From the NCBI GenBank assembly GCA_041687755.1, contig JBDNJM010000048.1:1-64000 (forward strand): a stretch of DNA of 64,000 bases. Direction: 5' to 3'. The notes beneath the pieces were generated by a model. That model searched no databases. It was not told the origin of the DNA and saw only the letters and a program-made list of their open reading frames with translations. This document shows, piece after piece, positions 24,772 through 34,485 of the stretch. This stretch comes from JBDNJM01 sp041687755. GTDB taxonomy: Bacteria; Planctomycetota; UBA1135; GCA-002686595. Position numbers and translations under genes: made by a program. Position 1 is the first letter of the stretch, and every line of letters starts with the position of its first letter.

Positions 24772-27700
24772 ACCCGGCGCATCTGGAGCGTCCACAGCCG
24801 AACGCCCGAAGACCCACCGCGGCCTAATCGGCCTCGTCGTCAGCCGCCCTGTCGCCGTCAGCATGTTCATGCTGTCGATGGCGGTGTTCGGCGTTGTGTC
24901 CTTCCTCAACCTGCGCCAGGACCTGCTGCCGGAGATCAGTTACCCCACGCTGACCGTGCGGACGTCCTGGCCGGGCTCCGCGCCCGAGGACGTCGAGCAA
25001 CGGATCTCCCAGCGCATCCAAGAGGCGCTCTCGACCCTCAGTGGCCTGGTCCAGACCAGCTCGACCAGCCGCGCCGGCGTGTCCGACGTGCTGCTCGAGT
25101 TCGACTGGGGCACGCCGATGACGTTCGCGGTCCAAGACGTGCGCGAAAAGCTGGACGGTGTGTTCCTGCCCGAGGGCGTCGAGCGACCGCTGATCCTGCG
25201 CTACGACCCCAACCTCGATCCGGTCCTGCGCATCGGGATCACCTCGGCGCGCGACACGTTCGGCTCCGAGGACGGCCTCGTGCAGCTGCGCTGGCTCGCG
25301 GAGAACCGGCTCGAGCGCGAGCTCGAGTCCATGGAGGGCGTCGCCGCCGTCGAAGTGCGCGGAGGCCTCGAGGAAGAGGTCCGCATCGCGCTCGACCCCT
25401 TCGCCCTCGCCGCCCGCCAGCTCGAGCCCGCGGCCGTCTCCCAACGCCTCGCCGCGGAGAACATCAACGCGGCCGGCGGATCGCTGCTCGAGGGCTCGAC
25501 CGAGTACATCGTGCGCACCGTGAACGAGTTCGAGGACCTCGACGAGATCCGCGACCTCGCCATCGCTCGCCGGGGCGAGGCCACGATCCGCCTGCGGGAC
25601 GTGGGCACGGTAAACTCGGGCCACCGCCGACGCGAGGTCGTGACCCGCATTGGCGGCGCGGAGGCCGTCGAGCTGGCGATCTACCGCGAGGCGGGCGCCA
25701 ACATTGTGCAGCTCGCCGGGCGCATGAAGACCAAGCTGTTCGGCACGCCCGAGCAACAGGCGGAGGCCGCCAAGCTCTCCGACCGCGGCTCGAGCCCGGA
25801 GACCTACGAGGACCGCCAGAAGACGGCCTTCTTGGCCTTCCAGCTGCGCAAGGACGCCGAGCTCACCCTGCTCTCGGACCAGTCCACGTTCATCGAGAGC
25901 GCGGTGCGCGACGTGCGCGACGCCGCCCTGCTCGGCGCCCTGTTCGCGGTGCTCGTGATCTGGACCTTCCTGCGGCGCCTGTCCGCGACGCTGATCATCG
26001 CGGTCGCCATCCCGATCTCAGTGGTCGTGACCTTCGCGCCGATGTTCTTGGCCGACGTGTCCCTCAACATCATGTCCCTCGGCGGCCTCGCCCTGGGCGT
26101 CGGGATGCTCGTGGACAACGCGATCGTCGTGCTCGAGTCGATCACCCGCTGCCGCGACGAGGGCGACGACCTCGCCTCCGCCGCGGTGCGCGGCACGCGC
26201 GAGGTCGCGGGGGCCGTGACGGCCTCGACCCTGACCACCATCTCCGTGTTCGCGCCGATCGTGTTCGTTAGCGGCGTCGCCGGCCAGATCTTCGGCGACC
26301 AGGCCGTGGCAGTGGTGACGGCCCTGGCGGTATCGCTGATCGTCGCGCTGCTGTTCATCCCGATGCTGGCCTCGCGCGAGGCCCTGAGCGGCGCAGAGCA
26401 TGTCGGCGAGCGGCCGGAGCTGCCGCGCCTGCTGGAGGGCCTCACGTGGTCGCCCCTGGCCGCGCCCAGCAGCCTGCTGCTGCTGTCCGGCCGGGTGCTA
26501 CAGCGCGCTCTGTCCTATCTGCTGCTCGCGCTGGCGATCGTCCTGCGCCTGATCTACAGGGTGCTGGGGCTGCTGCTGCGCCCCTTCAGCTGGCTGTTCG
26601 AGACCGCCTGGTCAATGCTCGAGGGCGGCTACCCCAAGCTGCTGCGAGGCGTTCTGGCCGCGCCGATCCTGGTCGTCGCCGGCGCCGCTGGCCTGACCTT
26701 CCTCGCCGTGCAGCGCTTCGACTCCCTCGGGCTCGAGCTGCTGCCCGAGATCCACCAGGGCGAATTCACGGCGTACACCGCGACCGCGGTCGGCAACCCA
26801 CTGGAGGACACCGATCGCGTCATGAGCGGGCTCGAGGCCGCCGTTCGAGAGCTGCCCGGCGTCGCCGCCACGGCTCTGGTCGTGGGCGTCGAGGCCGAGA
26901 CCCTCTCGCGCGACATCGAAGGACCGCACACCGCGCGCCTGACCGTGCGCATGGAGGCCGGCAGCGACACCGCGTCGGAAGAACGGCTCGCCGGCCGCGT
27001 GCGCGAGCTGCTGCGCTCCTCCCCCGCCGTGCAGTCGGTCGAGATTCGCCGCCCCACGCCCTTCGCGCTTGAGGCCCCCATTGAGGTCGAGGTGCGCGGG
27101 CACAACCTCGAGACGCTCGGGCGCGTCGCCGGCGAGGTGGCCGACTCGTTGCGCGGCACGCCCGGCCTGGTCGACCTGCGCTCCAGCCTGCGCCCCGGGT
27201 ACCCGGAAGTGCGCGTGACGTTCGACCGCGACAAGACGCTCGAGTACGGACTCGACCTCGCCTCCGTCGCCAAGCTCGTACGCGATCAGATTCAGGGCGA
27301 TGTCGCGACCCGGCTGACTCGCGGGGATGAGCGCATTGACGTGCGCGTCGCCGCCGACGAGCGACTCCTGTCGCAGCTCGACGACGTGCTCAACCTCACG
27401 GTCAACCCCGGCGCCGAGGCCCAGATGCCGCTGCGCTCCGTCGCGAACGTCCAAACTGTCGAGGGCCCGGCGGAGATCCGACGTATCGGCAACAGCCGCG
27501 CCGTCGTGCTTGAGGCACGCAGCTCGGGCCTGGACCTCGGTGGCCTCGGCGAGTCGATCGATGCGCGGCTGGCGGGGCTCGTGCTGCCCGACGATGTCAC
27601 CGTCGATCTCGGCGGCCAGCAGCGCGAGATGGCCGAGGCCACGCGCAGCATGCTGTTCGCGCTGCTGCTGGCGGTGTTTCTGGTCTACGTGGTTATGGCC

Positions 27701-28195
27701 GCCCAGTTCGAATCGCTGGTGCAGCCGCTGATCATTCTGCTGACCGTGCCGCTCGCCGGCATCGGCGTGGTGCTCGCCCTGGACTTGCTGGGCGTGCCGC
27801 TATCCGTGGTCGTGTTCATCGGGCTGATCATGTTGGCCGGCATCGTGGTCAACAACGCGATCGTGCTCGTGGACCGCATCAACCAGAACCGCGCCAGGGG
27901 CCTCGAGGTCGCCGAAGCGGTGGTTGAGGCTTCCCGCACGCGCCTGCGCCCGATCCTGATGACGACGGCGACCACCGCGCTCGGCCTGCTGCCCCTGACG
28001 GGCTGGCTCGCCGGCGTGCCGGTGATCGGCGAACTCGGCTCTGGCGAGGGCGCCGAGCTGCGCGCCCCCATGGCGGTGACCGTGATCACCGGCCTGGTCT
28101 TCTCGACCCTCCTGACCCTGATCGTGATCCCGAGCGTCTATGCGACGTTCGCCAAGCTCGCTCCCGCCGGTCGCAACCAGACGCCGGCCCACTAG
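24761..28195 (+). CDS. RND efflux permease (AcrB/HAE1-like), first of two
   Basis: A 1,144-residue inner-membrane pump of the resistance-nodulation-division superfamily driven by proton flow. The N-terminal membrane helix is followed by the porter domain (LRQDLLPEISYPTLTV), TM2-6 with GMLVDNAIVVLES in TM4, then the second half with a matching LAGIVVNNAIVLVDRIN region. TM4 has Asp-Asn where AcrB has Asp-Asp, as in many non-AcrB members. Between TM6 and TM7 (residues about 540-625) there is an added segment with one or two extra hydrophobic stretches (LSYLLLALAIVLRLIYRVLGLLL). It is translated with the adaptor and followed 13 bp later by a second permease. Confidence 0.93.
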   Translation: MTSEPGASGASTAERPKTHRGLIGLVVSRPVAVSMFMLSMAVFGVVSFLNLRQDLLPEISYPTLTVRTSWPGSAPEDVEQRISQRIQEALSTLSGLVQTSSTSRAGVSDVLLEFDWGTPMTFAVQDVREKLDGVFLPEGVERPLILRYDPNLDPVLRIGITSARDTFGSEDGLVQLRWLAENRLERELESMEGVAAVEVRGGLEEEVRIALDPFALAARQLEPAAVSQRLAAENINAAGGSLLEGSTEYIVRTVNEFEDLDEIRDLAIARRGEATIRLRDVGTVNSGHRRREVVTRIGGAEAVELAIYREAGANIVQLAGRMKTKLFGTPEQQAEAAKLSDRGSSPETYEDRQKTAFLAFQLRKDAELTLLSDQSTFIESAVRDVRDAALLGALFAVLVIWTFLRRLSATLIIAVAIPISVVVTFAPMFLADVSLNIMSLGGLALGVGMLVDNAIVVLESITRCRDEGDDLASAAVRGTREVAGAVTASTLTTISVFAPIVFVSGVAGQIFGDQAVAVVTALAVSLIVALLFIPMLASREALSGAEHVGERPELPRLLEGLTWSPLAAPSSLLLLSGRVLQRALSYLLLALAIVLRLIYRVLGLLLRPFSWLFETAWSMLEGGYPKLLRGVLAAPILVVAGAAGLTFLAVQRFDSLGLELLPEIHQGEFTAYTATAVGNPLEDTDRVMSGLEAAVRELPGVAATALVVGVEAETLSRDIEGPHTARLTVRMEAGSDTASEERLAGRVRELLRSSPAVQSVEIRRPTPFALEAPIEVEVRGHNLETLGRVAGEVADSLRGTPGLVDLRSSLRPGYPEVRVTFDRDKTLEYGLDLASVAKLVRDQIQGDVATRLTRGDERIDVRVAADERLLSQLDDVLNLTVNPGAEAQMPLRSVANVQTVEGPAEIRRIGNSRAVVLEARSSGLDLGGLGESIDARLAGLVLPDDVTVDLGGQQREMAEATRSMLFALLLAVFLVYVVMAAQFESLVQPLIILLTVPLAGIGVVLALDLLGVPLSVVVFIGLIMLAGIVVNNAIVLVDRINQNRARGLEVAEAVVEASRTRLRPILMTTATTALGLLPLTGWLAGVPVIGELGSGEGAELRAPMAVTVITGLVFSTLLTLIVIPSVYATFAKLAPAGRNQTPAH

Positions 28196-28208
28196 ACCCA
28201 GTGACCCC

Positions 28209-31200
28209 ATGAGCGACCGCGATCCTTCCCCCGAGCCGAACCCCGCAGCCGCCACCGGACGGGGCCCTGTGCCCGTAAACACACAGGGCCATGTGCCCGA
28301 CAAAGACCAGGTGGCCGCCGGCCTGTTCGCCCAGAGCGTCGCGCGGCCCGTGGGCCTCGGCGTCGCTTTCCTGACCCTGCTGGTCATCGGCATCATCTCC
28401 TACGTGCGGATCCCGCTGCAGCTGCTGCCGTCGGAGTTCGCGCAGCCCGGGCTCAACATCTGGGTGCCGAACCCGGGCTCCAGCGCCCGCGAGAACGAGG
28501 AGAAGGTCGCGCGGCCGATCGAGCAGCAGCTGCGAACCCTGGCCGGCATCGAGGAGGTCTACTCAAGCTCCAGCGACGGCAGCGTGTACCTCAGCGTGTC
28601 CTTCGACGCGTCGCTAGACCTCGACCTGGCGAAGGCCGAGGTGCGCGACCGGCTCGAGCGCGCCCGGCCCGGCATGCCGGAGACGGTTGGTCAGATCGAA
28701 TTCTGGTCCGAGGACGCGGATCAGCTACCGATCTCCTGGTTCGGAATCCTCCACAGCGGCGACTCCGACCGCACCGACTTCCTGCTGGACGCGGTCGTCA
28801 AGCCGCGCCTCGAGGCGGTCCCCGGCGTCAGCAAGATCGACGTCTTCGGTGTGCTCAACGACTCCATGCGGATCCTGCTCGACGAGGGCCGCGTGATCGC
28901 CGCTGGGCTCGACATCGGGGAGCTGATTCAGCGCCTCTCGACGGACAACTTCGCCGAGCCGCTGGGCGAAATCGACGACGGCGGCCGACGCTACCTTCTG
29001 CGCAGCGACATGCGCTTCCGCTCGGCCGAAGAGATCGCCCGGTACCCGATCGGCAACGGCCTCGTGCTCGGCGATATCGGGCGCGTGATCCGCGCGAAGA
29101 GCGTCCGCGACGAGCTGAGCCGCATCGACGGCGAGTACGCGTACTTCGGCGTGGCGACCAAGGCCAGCAAGGCCGACGTGGTTGAGGCCTCGCGCCAGCT
29201 GGAGGCGGCCTTCGAGGAGCTCGAGGCCGATCCGCGCCTGGCCGGGCAGATCAGCTTCCTGCCGTTCTTCATGCAGGGCAAGCTGATCGAGAACTCCCTC
29301 GCCCAGCTGCGCAACACGGCCCTGTGGGGCGGGGCGCTGGCGCTCGTGATTCTGATGCTGTTCCTGAAGCGCATCCGGCTGACCCTCTGCGTCGCCCTCT
29401 CGATCCCCGTCTCCGCCCTGGGCGCGATCGCCTGGGAGTACTTCACCGGCGGCTCGTTCAATCTGCTCACGATGGTGGGCGTGACGCTGGGCATCGGCAT
29501 GCTCGTGGACAACTCGGTCGTCATGATCGAGAACGTGGCACGCCATCGTGCCGCCGGCATGGACGGTCATCGGGCAGCGGTCATCGGAGCCCGCGAGATC
29601 GCCCTGGCGGTGACGCTGGCGACGCTGACCACGGTGGTGGTGTTCATGCCGCTGATCTTCATGGCGAGCAACCCCGAGGCGCGCGTGATCTTCGGCGGCA
29701 TCGGGCTGCCGCTGTGCATCAGCCTGCTGTTCAGCCTGTTCGTTGCCGTCGTGTTCCTGCCGGTCGCCGCCGCCCGAATTCTCGGGCCGCGCCCCGCGTG
29801 GGCCGAGCGCTTGGCGAGTCGCATCGCCCCCGTCGCGCTGGTTCCGGGTTACCTGTTCGGCGCCGTGGTCGCGGTGGCCCGGGTCTGCGGCCACGCAGCC
29901 GCGAGGGTGCTGTGGGTCTGCGAACGCGTGGTCTTGAGCGTCCTCGCGCCGCGCGGCAGGGCCTTGGGCTCCCTGGGCTGGGCGGTTCGTCTGGCGGGTG
30001 CGGGCGCCCTAGTGTGGATGGGCCTAGAGGCCTCCAAGCGCATCGCACCCGACGGTGATCTGCTGGAGCCGATCGGAATTCAGCCGGTGATACCCGCCCT
30101 GCAGCCGCTGATCTTGGGCATCGTGGGCGGCCTGGGGCTCCTGCTGCTGCCGCCCCTGCTCGCCCGACGCCGGCGTGCCACGCCGATCCTGAGCCGTCCG
30201 TTGATGCCGCGCGTCGGCACCCCGCTCGAGATGATCACCGGCCTGCAGCGCAGCGTGCTGACCTGGACGCTGACCCACCGCACCGCCGCCTGCGCGCTGG
30301 CCTTCGCCTGCTTCGCCAGCATCGCGATCCCGATCAAAAACATGGACATGGCCGCCTTCGGCCAGGACCAGTCCAGCGACTCGGTGCGCTATTGGATCAC
30401 CTTCGACAGCAACTACACGCTGGCGGAGGCCTCCGAGCAGATGCTTGTGCACGAGGAGTTCATGGAGCGCGCTAAGGCCGAGATCGGCCTGGCCCACTAC
30501 AGCGCCAACTTCGACGATCGCGGAGGGCGCATGTCGGCCTTCTGGGACGAGACCCTCAAGCCCAGCCAGCGCAAGCGCAACCGCGACTGGGTGCGCGAGA
30601 ACGCGCCCAAGCCGGCCGGTCACCGGGTGCGCTTCGCGGACGCCGACGCCGCGGGCGAACGCTCGCGAACCATCGCACGGTTCGAGCTGCGCGGGCCCGA
30701 CAGCCGCGTGCTCGAGCAGCTTGGCAACGAGGCCGTGGTGCTGCTGGAGCAGATCCCAGGGCTCTCGAACGTCTCCGCGCCCACCGACAACGCCCCCGAG
30801 CAGCTGCAGGTCGAGATCGACCGCGAGACCGCCTACGGCCTAGGCGTCACCAGCGAGGCCGCCTTCAGCAGCATCGGCTGGACCCTGCGCGGGTGGCCCC
30901 TTCCGCGCTTCCAGGACGAGGGTCGCGAGATCCCGTTCGTGATCGAGTTCGACGAGGAGTCCATCGCGGGGCTCTCCACCCTGCGCGACCTTTCCGTCTG
31001 GACGGATACGGGTCAGGTTCCGCTGGCCTCGTTCAGCAACATCCGCTTCGAGAAGGGCTCCCAGACGATTCGGCGCACCAATGGCCGCACGACCCTGACC
31101 CTGAGCGCCGAAGTCGAGGACCCCACCCGCACCACCGAACTGAACGAGCGCGGCTACGCGGCCCTGGCCTCCCTCGACCTACCGCGCGGCTACTCCCTCG

Positions 31201-31823
31201 GCCTCGACAACTCGGCCGGCGCGCGGAGCAATGAGGAAGCCGCGACGATGCTGCGTGCGCTCCTGCTGAGCGTGGTGCTGGTCTTCCTGCTGATGGGCAT
31301 CCTGTTCGAGTCGGTCGCGCTGCCGGTCTCCGTCCTAGTCACGATCCCCTTCGCCGTGATGGGCGCCTTCTGGACCCTCTGGATCGTCGGTACGCCGATG
31401 GACCTGCTCGGGTGGATCGGCCTGATCATCCTGGCCGGCGTCGTGGTCAACAACGGCATCGTGCTGATCGACTGCATCCACCGCCTGCGCCCGGAGCTGC
31501 ATGAGCGCAAGGCCGCCGTGCTCGAAGGTGCTGCTCGGCGCGTGCGTCCGATTCTGATGACGGCGCTGACGACGATCTTCGGCCTGATCCCGATGATCAT
31601 CACGGAGCCGGCCGACGACTCGATCGACTACCGCGCGCTCGGCACGGTCGTCGCGGGAGGCCTGTTCGTCGCAACGTTCTTCACCCTCTGGGTCGTGCCG
31701 CTCGCCTACACGCTGATCGACGATCTGTCCGGTGCCCTGGGTCGCGCCGCGGCGCACGCGCTGGTGAGGCCGACGCGCGCGCCCAAAGCGCCCGTCGGGG
31801 CACAGCAATCGGGCGCGCTCTAG
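28209..31823 (+). CDS. RND efflux permease (AcrB/HAE1-like), second of two
   Basis: A 1,204-residue RND permease different in sequence from the upstream one. It has a polar N-terminal extension of about 45 residues before TM1 (PVGLGVAFLTLLVIGIISYVRIPLQLLP). TM4 carries GMLVDNSVVMIEN and the second half LAGVVVNNGIVLIDCIH. Between TM6 and TM7 (residues about 523-683) about 160 extra residues contain several hydrophobic stretches, where the family normally has a short amphipathic helix. The ATG at 28209 lies 13 bp after the first permease stop. Two permeases with one adaptor suggest a heterotrimeric pump as in MdtBC (inference). Confidence 0.92.
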   Translation: MSDRDPSPEPNPAAATGRGPVPVNTQGHVPDKDQVAAGLFAQSVARPVGLGVAFLTLLVIGIISYVRIPLQLLPSEFAQPGLNIWVPNPGSSARENEEKVARPIEQQLRTLAGIEEVYSSSSDGSVYLSVSFDASLDLDLAKAEVRDRLERARPGMPETVGQIEFWSEDADQLPISWFGILHSGDSDRTDFLLDAVVKPRLEAVPGVSKIDVFGVLNDSMRILLDEGRVIAAGLDIGELIQRLSTDNFAEPLGEIDDGGRRYLLRSDMRFRSAEEIARYPIGNGLVLGDIGRVIRAKSVRDELSRIDGEYAYFGVATKASKADVVEASRQLEAAFEELEADPRLAGQISFLPFFMQGKLIENSLAQLRNTALWGGALALVILMLFLKRIRLTLCVALSIPVSALGAIAWEYFTGGSFNLLTMVGVTLGIGMLVDNSVVMIENVARHRAAGMDGHRAAVIGAREIALAVTLATLTTVVVFMPLIFMASNPEARVIFGGIGLPLCISLLFSLFVAVVFLPVAAARILGPRPAWAERLASRIAPVALVPGYLFGAVVAVARVCGHAAARVLWVCERVVLSVLAPRGRALGSLGWAVRLAGAGALVWMGLEASKRIAPDGDLLEPIGIQPVIPALQPLILGIVGGLGLLLLPPLLARRRRATPILSRPLMPRVGTPLEMITGLQRSVLTWTLTHRTAACALAFACFASIAIPIKNMDMAAFGQDQSSDSVRYWITFDSNYTLAEASEQMLVHEEFMERAKAEIGLAHYSANFDDRGGRMSAFWDETLKPSQRKRNRDWVRENAPKPAGHRVRFADADAAGERSRTIARFELRGPDSRVLEQLGNEAVVLLEQIPGLSNVSAPTDNAPEQLQVEIDRETAYGLGVTSEAAFSSIGWTLRGWPLPRFQDEGREIPFVIEFDEESIAGLSTLRDLSVWTDTGQVPLASFSNIRFEKGSQTIRRTNGRTTLTLSAEVEDPTRTTELNERGYAALASLDLPRGYSLGLDNSAGARSNEEAATMLRALLLSVVLVFLLMGILFESVALPVSVLVTIPFAVMGAFWTLWIVGTPMDLLGWIGLIILAGVVVNNGIVLIDCIHRLRPELHERKAAVLEGAARRVRPILMTALTTIFGLIPMIITEPADDSIDYRALGTVVAGGLFVATFFTLWVVPLAYTLIDDLSGALGRAAAHALVRPTRAPKAPVGAQQSGAL

Positions 31824-31828
31824 CCGCC

Positions 31829-31912
31829 CCTCGAGCGCTCCCTGGGCGCCACCGCCGCCCCCCCCCGCGAAGCTCATCGACGCCGGCATCGGGAGCGCCC
31901 AAGGAGCTCGAG
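31829..31912. terminator. Imperfect inverted repeat after the RND operon
   Basis: Arms at 31829-31849 and 31895-31912 pair over about 17 positions with one mismatch and a 2-nt gap. The position just past the second permease fits a terminator or stabilising hairpin, though there is no T-run. The rest of the 327-bp space up to the next gene shows nothing recognisable. Confidence 0.35.
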
Positions 31913-32150
31913 CTGTCCCAAAGCTCGTCTCGCAGAGCAGGACCGGGGACTCCCCTTCGGACGGCCCCGTTCCAGTGCGCTCCAGAGGCCTCACCAGAGG
32001 CCCGAGACGCTGGGTCGGAGGGGCGGGCTGCCTCCGAATCCTGATCCAGGCATGAACGGGGCCTAAACCCGAGGGTCTACCCAAGCTCTTAAACCGCTCC
32101 TCCAACCCGGGTGCTTAGGATTCCCCCCCCGCTCATCCGAGGAAGACCGG

Positions 32151-33263
32151 ATGCACACAGCGCAAGAGAGACAGCAGGCGGCCGATGGCGGTCTGGAGCA
32201 GCTCAAGGTCCTCCTGGTAGAGGACGACCTGATCGACTCTGTCACCTTCCAGAGAGCCGCGCGCGCGCGCTTCCTGCCCTACCAGATCACTCCTGTCGAG
32301 ACGCTCGCTGCCGCCCGTGAGGCGCTCGCCAGCTCGAACTTCGATGTCGCCGTCGTGGACCATCAACTGGCCGACGGCTCGGGCCTGGAGCTCCTCAGCT
32401 CCACCAAGCGCCTGCCGCTGATCATCCTCACCTGCGCGGGGGACGAGGAGCTCGCGCGCAGCGCCCTGCGACACGGTGTGTACGATTATGTCGTCAAGCA
32501 CACCGACGGTCGCCACTTCGAAGCCCTGCCCGCCGCCGTCCAGGGCGCCGTCGCGGCCCGCCGCGCCGAAGTCTCGAACGACCGCTCGGTCGCCGAGATC
32601 GAGCGCAGCGATCGCGAGCTCAAGAACTTCGCGAAACTCATGACGCGGGTGCTCACGGCGCCTCTGGAATCAGCTCGCACCCTTGCGAGCGGCCTGCGCA
32701 CCCAGGAGTCCATCCAGGCCGATCCCGTGGCGGTCACGGTCGTTGGCGCCATTGATCAGGGCCTGCGACGGGCCAACGCCTTGCTCGGCGACCTGGGCTC
32801 CTACACCCAGCTCTCGAAAGAAGCCGAGACCCAGGAAGAGATCAACGTCGCCGAGGTCGTCCAGCAGCTGCTCAGCAGCAACCAGGACCGGCTCTCAGAG
32901 ATCAAGGCGACCGTCGAGACGCGCAACCTCGCAACGCTCATCGCTCGGCCTCGCCAACTCACCGCAGCCCTCGACGCGCTGCTGGACAACGCCATTGTGC
33001 ACGGCGGCTACGCTCCCGAAATCCTCATCGAGCAGGTCAGCAGCGGCAGGGGCACGTCGCTATTCGTCCAGGACTCCGGGCCTGGAGTGAACGAGATGGA
33101 CCGTCTGCGCGTGTTCGAGATCTTCCGCAAGGCCGACACCTCCGGACCCGGCAACGGCATCGGCTTGGCCCTCGTCCGACGCGTCGCCGAAATCCACGAC
33201 GGGCGCGCGGAGTGCTCGCAGGTGGAGCGCGGCGGAGCCCGGTTTTCGATCCGGTTGCCGTAA
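32151..33263 (+). CDS. Receiver domain fused to a histidine-kinase-like module lacking the phosphoacceptor His
   Basis: A 370-residue cytoplasmic protein. Residues about 17-130 form a receiver domain (VLLVEDDLIDS; phospho-Asp D70 in VAVVDHQLADGSGLELL; conserved Lys near 116). Residues about 155-220 align by eye with the dimerisation helix of kinases of the type ELEQFAYVASHDLQEPL, but the His is replaced by Arg 166 (MTRVLTAPL). The ATPase domain looks intact, with LLDNAIVHGG (N box), DSGPGVN (G1) and GNGIGLALVRRVAEIHDG (G2). Without the His it cannot autophosphorylate in the usual way and may act as an ATP-binding regulator or allosteric partner. No signal peptide. The dispersed repeat begins at its stop codon. 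Confidence 0.85.
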   Translation: MHTAQERQQAADGGLEQLKVLLVEDDLIDSVTFQRAARARFLPYQITPVETLAAAREALASSNFDVAVVDHQLADGSGLELLSSTKRLPLIILTCAGDEELARSALRHGVYDYVVKHTDGRHFEALPAAVQGAVAARRAEVSNDRSVAEIERSDRELKNFAKLMTRVLTAPLESARTLASGLRTQESIQADPVAVTVVGAIDQGLRRANALLGDLGSYTQLSKEAETQEEINVAEVVQQLLSSNQDRLSEIKATVETRNLATLIARPRQLTAALDALLDNAIVHGGYAPEILIEQVSSGRGTSLFVQDSGPGVNEMDRLRVFEIFRKADTSGPGNGIGLALVRRVAEIHDGRAECSQVERGGARFSIRLP

Positions 33264-33265
33264 TG

Positions 33266-33456
33266 AACTGCCCTGCTTCCGTGTTGTTCCGGGCCCGCCC
33301 ATCGGCCCCAAAATTTGACTCGGCATAAGGTTCCGAGCAGGCGACGGTCGGCCGCTCGACGCGGGCGCTCGCCCCTCCACCACCAAGTCCCTCCTGCGCG
33401 CGGACCTGCAGGTCGGTCCGCGGGGGCCAAAACAGCACGGAGCCAGGCCAGGTCCT
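33266..33456. repeat. Dispersed 180-bp repeat, copy 2, with inverted ends
   Basis: Gap-free match to copy 1 at 5886-6076 (offset exactly 27,380 bases, about 83% identity). The inverted end cores are at 33279-33288 (ccgtgttgtt) and 33431-33440 (aacagcacgg). It starts three bases after the TAA of the kinase-like gene, so it may also act as that gene's 3' end. Both copies are in the same orientation and lie next to gene ends. Confidence 0.8.
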
Positions 33457-33954
33457 AAAGCAGACGCCACTGGAGCGCGAGGTCCGGCAGGCCACTCGTC
33501 GAGCTGGAGCGCGAACTCCGGCGGAGACTCAGGCTGCGGGGCACGGAGCGAAGGGCCCGGACTCCCCGCGAGGCGCCCGCCCCCGCCGAGGGTCTCCGGC
33601 TGCTCCTGGGGCCCGGGATTGAGCAGCCCTAGAGTCCGCCGTCTCCGCCGAAGCTCGCGCGGCCCCGCTCGCCCTTCCGCCCTACGGATACCGGCGCCCC
33701 GCGCTGTCCGTGGGGCGGCGGCTCTGGAAGGACGTTTTTCGCGGGCACGAGCCAGGCTCCCCCGCCGGCGCGAGCGAGGGCTCCCCCACGGTTCCCAGCT
33801 GGGGCCGTTCCGGCTAGGGTGCTGCCCCCGATCGAAGAATTTCTCGGAACGGTCGAATCCGTTCCGCGCTCCTGAAGTCACCTCCCACGTGCCTGCCCCC
33901 GGGCCCCCCGGGCCCCCCGCTCTTTCGGCCGCCTCGACCGGCCCTCATCACACC
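33457..33954. other. Gene-free region ahead of ribH
   Basis: No supported gene. It holds a 7-bp hairpin (gctgctc at 33599-33605, gagcagc at 33621-33627) and an imperfect direct repeat of about 25 bp (cgagccaggctccccc versus cgagcgagggctccccc, near 33750-33790). I looked for the conserved FMN riboswitch pattern, as expected for a riboflavin gene, and did not find it. Confidence 0.5.
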
Positions 33955-34485
33955 ATGGTTCAGCCCTCCGATTCCGCCCGGCACGCGGCCCTGCCTGCAG
34001 GCGTGCGCATCGCTGCGCTGACGTCGTCGTACCACGGTGAACTCGTGGGGCGGATGTGCGCCAGCGCCGAGCGGACGCTGCTTGCGGCGGGGCTCGCGGC
34101 CGAGAACTGGGCACGCATCGAGGCCCCCGGCGCCTACGAGCTGCCGATCCTCGCGGCGGAGCTGGCGCGCTCCGGCGCCGTCGACGCCGTGCTGTGCTTC
34201 GGGCTCGTCCTGCGCGGGGAGACCGACCACGACCGCTACATCTCGAGCGCGGTTGCGACCCGCCTGCTCGACATCGGCCTCGAAACCGGAGTGCCCGTGC
34301 TCTTCGGTGTCCTAACTCCCAACACGGTCGCCCAGGCCGAAGCCCGTGCCAAGACGCACGCGGATGGGGGCCTGGACAAGGGCGCTGAGGTGGCCAACGC
34401 GGCCATCGGAGCGCTGCACGCCCTCGCCCGGTGTCGGGCGCCCTTCGGTACGCCGTCCCCTGAATCACGGACCTCCCAGGCATGA
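33955..34485 (+). CDS. ribH: 6,7-dimethyl-8-ribityllumazine synthase
   Basis: A 176-residue enzyme that condenses the pyrimidine intermediate with dihydroxybutanone phosphate, the penultimate step of riboflavin synthesis. Family motifs are SSYHGELV, APGAYELPIL, LCFGLVLRGETDHDRYI (with the catalytic His after TD) and FGVLTPNTVAQAEARA. The His is followed by DRY where most relatives have FDY. The ATG at 33955 gives the normal length plus about 15 N-terminal residues; the frame continuing upstream is Pro/Ser/Arg-rich shadow. The stop overlaps the nusB start by ATGA, an arrangement found in many bacteria. Confidence 0.95.
   Translation: MVQPSDSARHAALPAGVRIAALTSSYHGELVGRMCASAERTLLAAGLAAENWARIEAPGAYELPILAAELARSGAVDAVLCFGLVLRGETDHDRYISSAVATRLLDIGLETGVPVLFGVLTPNTVAQAEARAKTHADGGLDKGAEVANAAIGALHALARCRAPFGTPSPESRTSQA

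Noticed and set aside
33457..33954. FMN riboswitch ahead of ribH
   Set aside because: The conserved AGGG...GGGGCAGGGUG-type pattern was not found in the leader.
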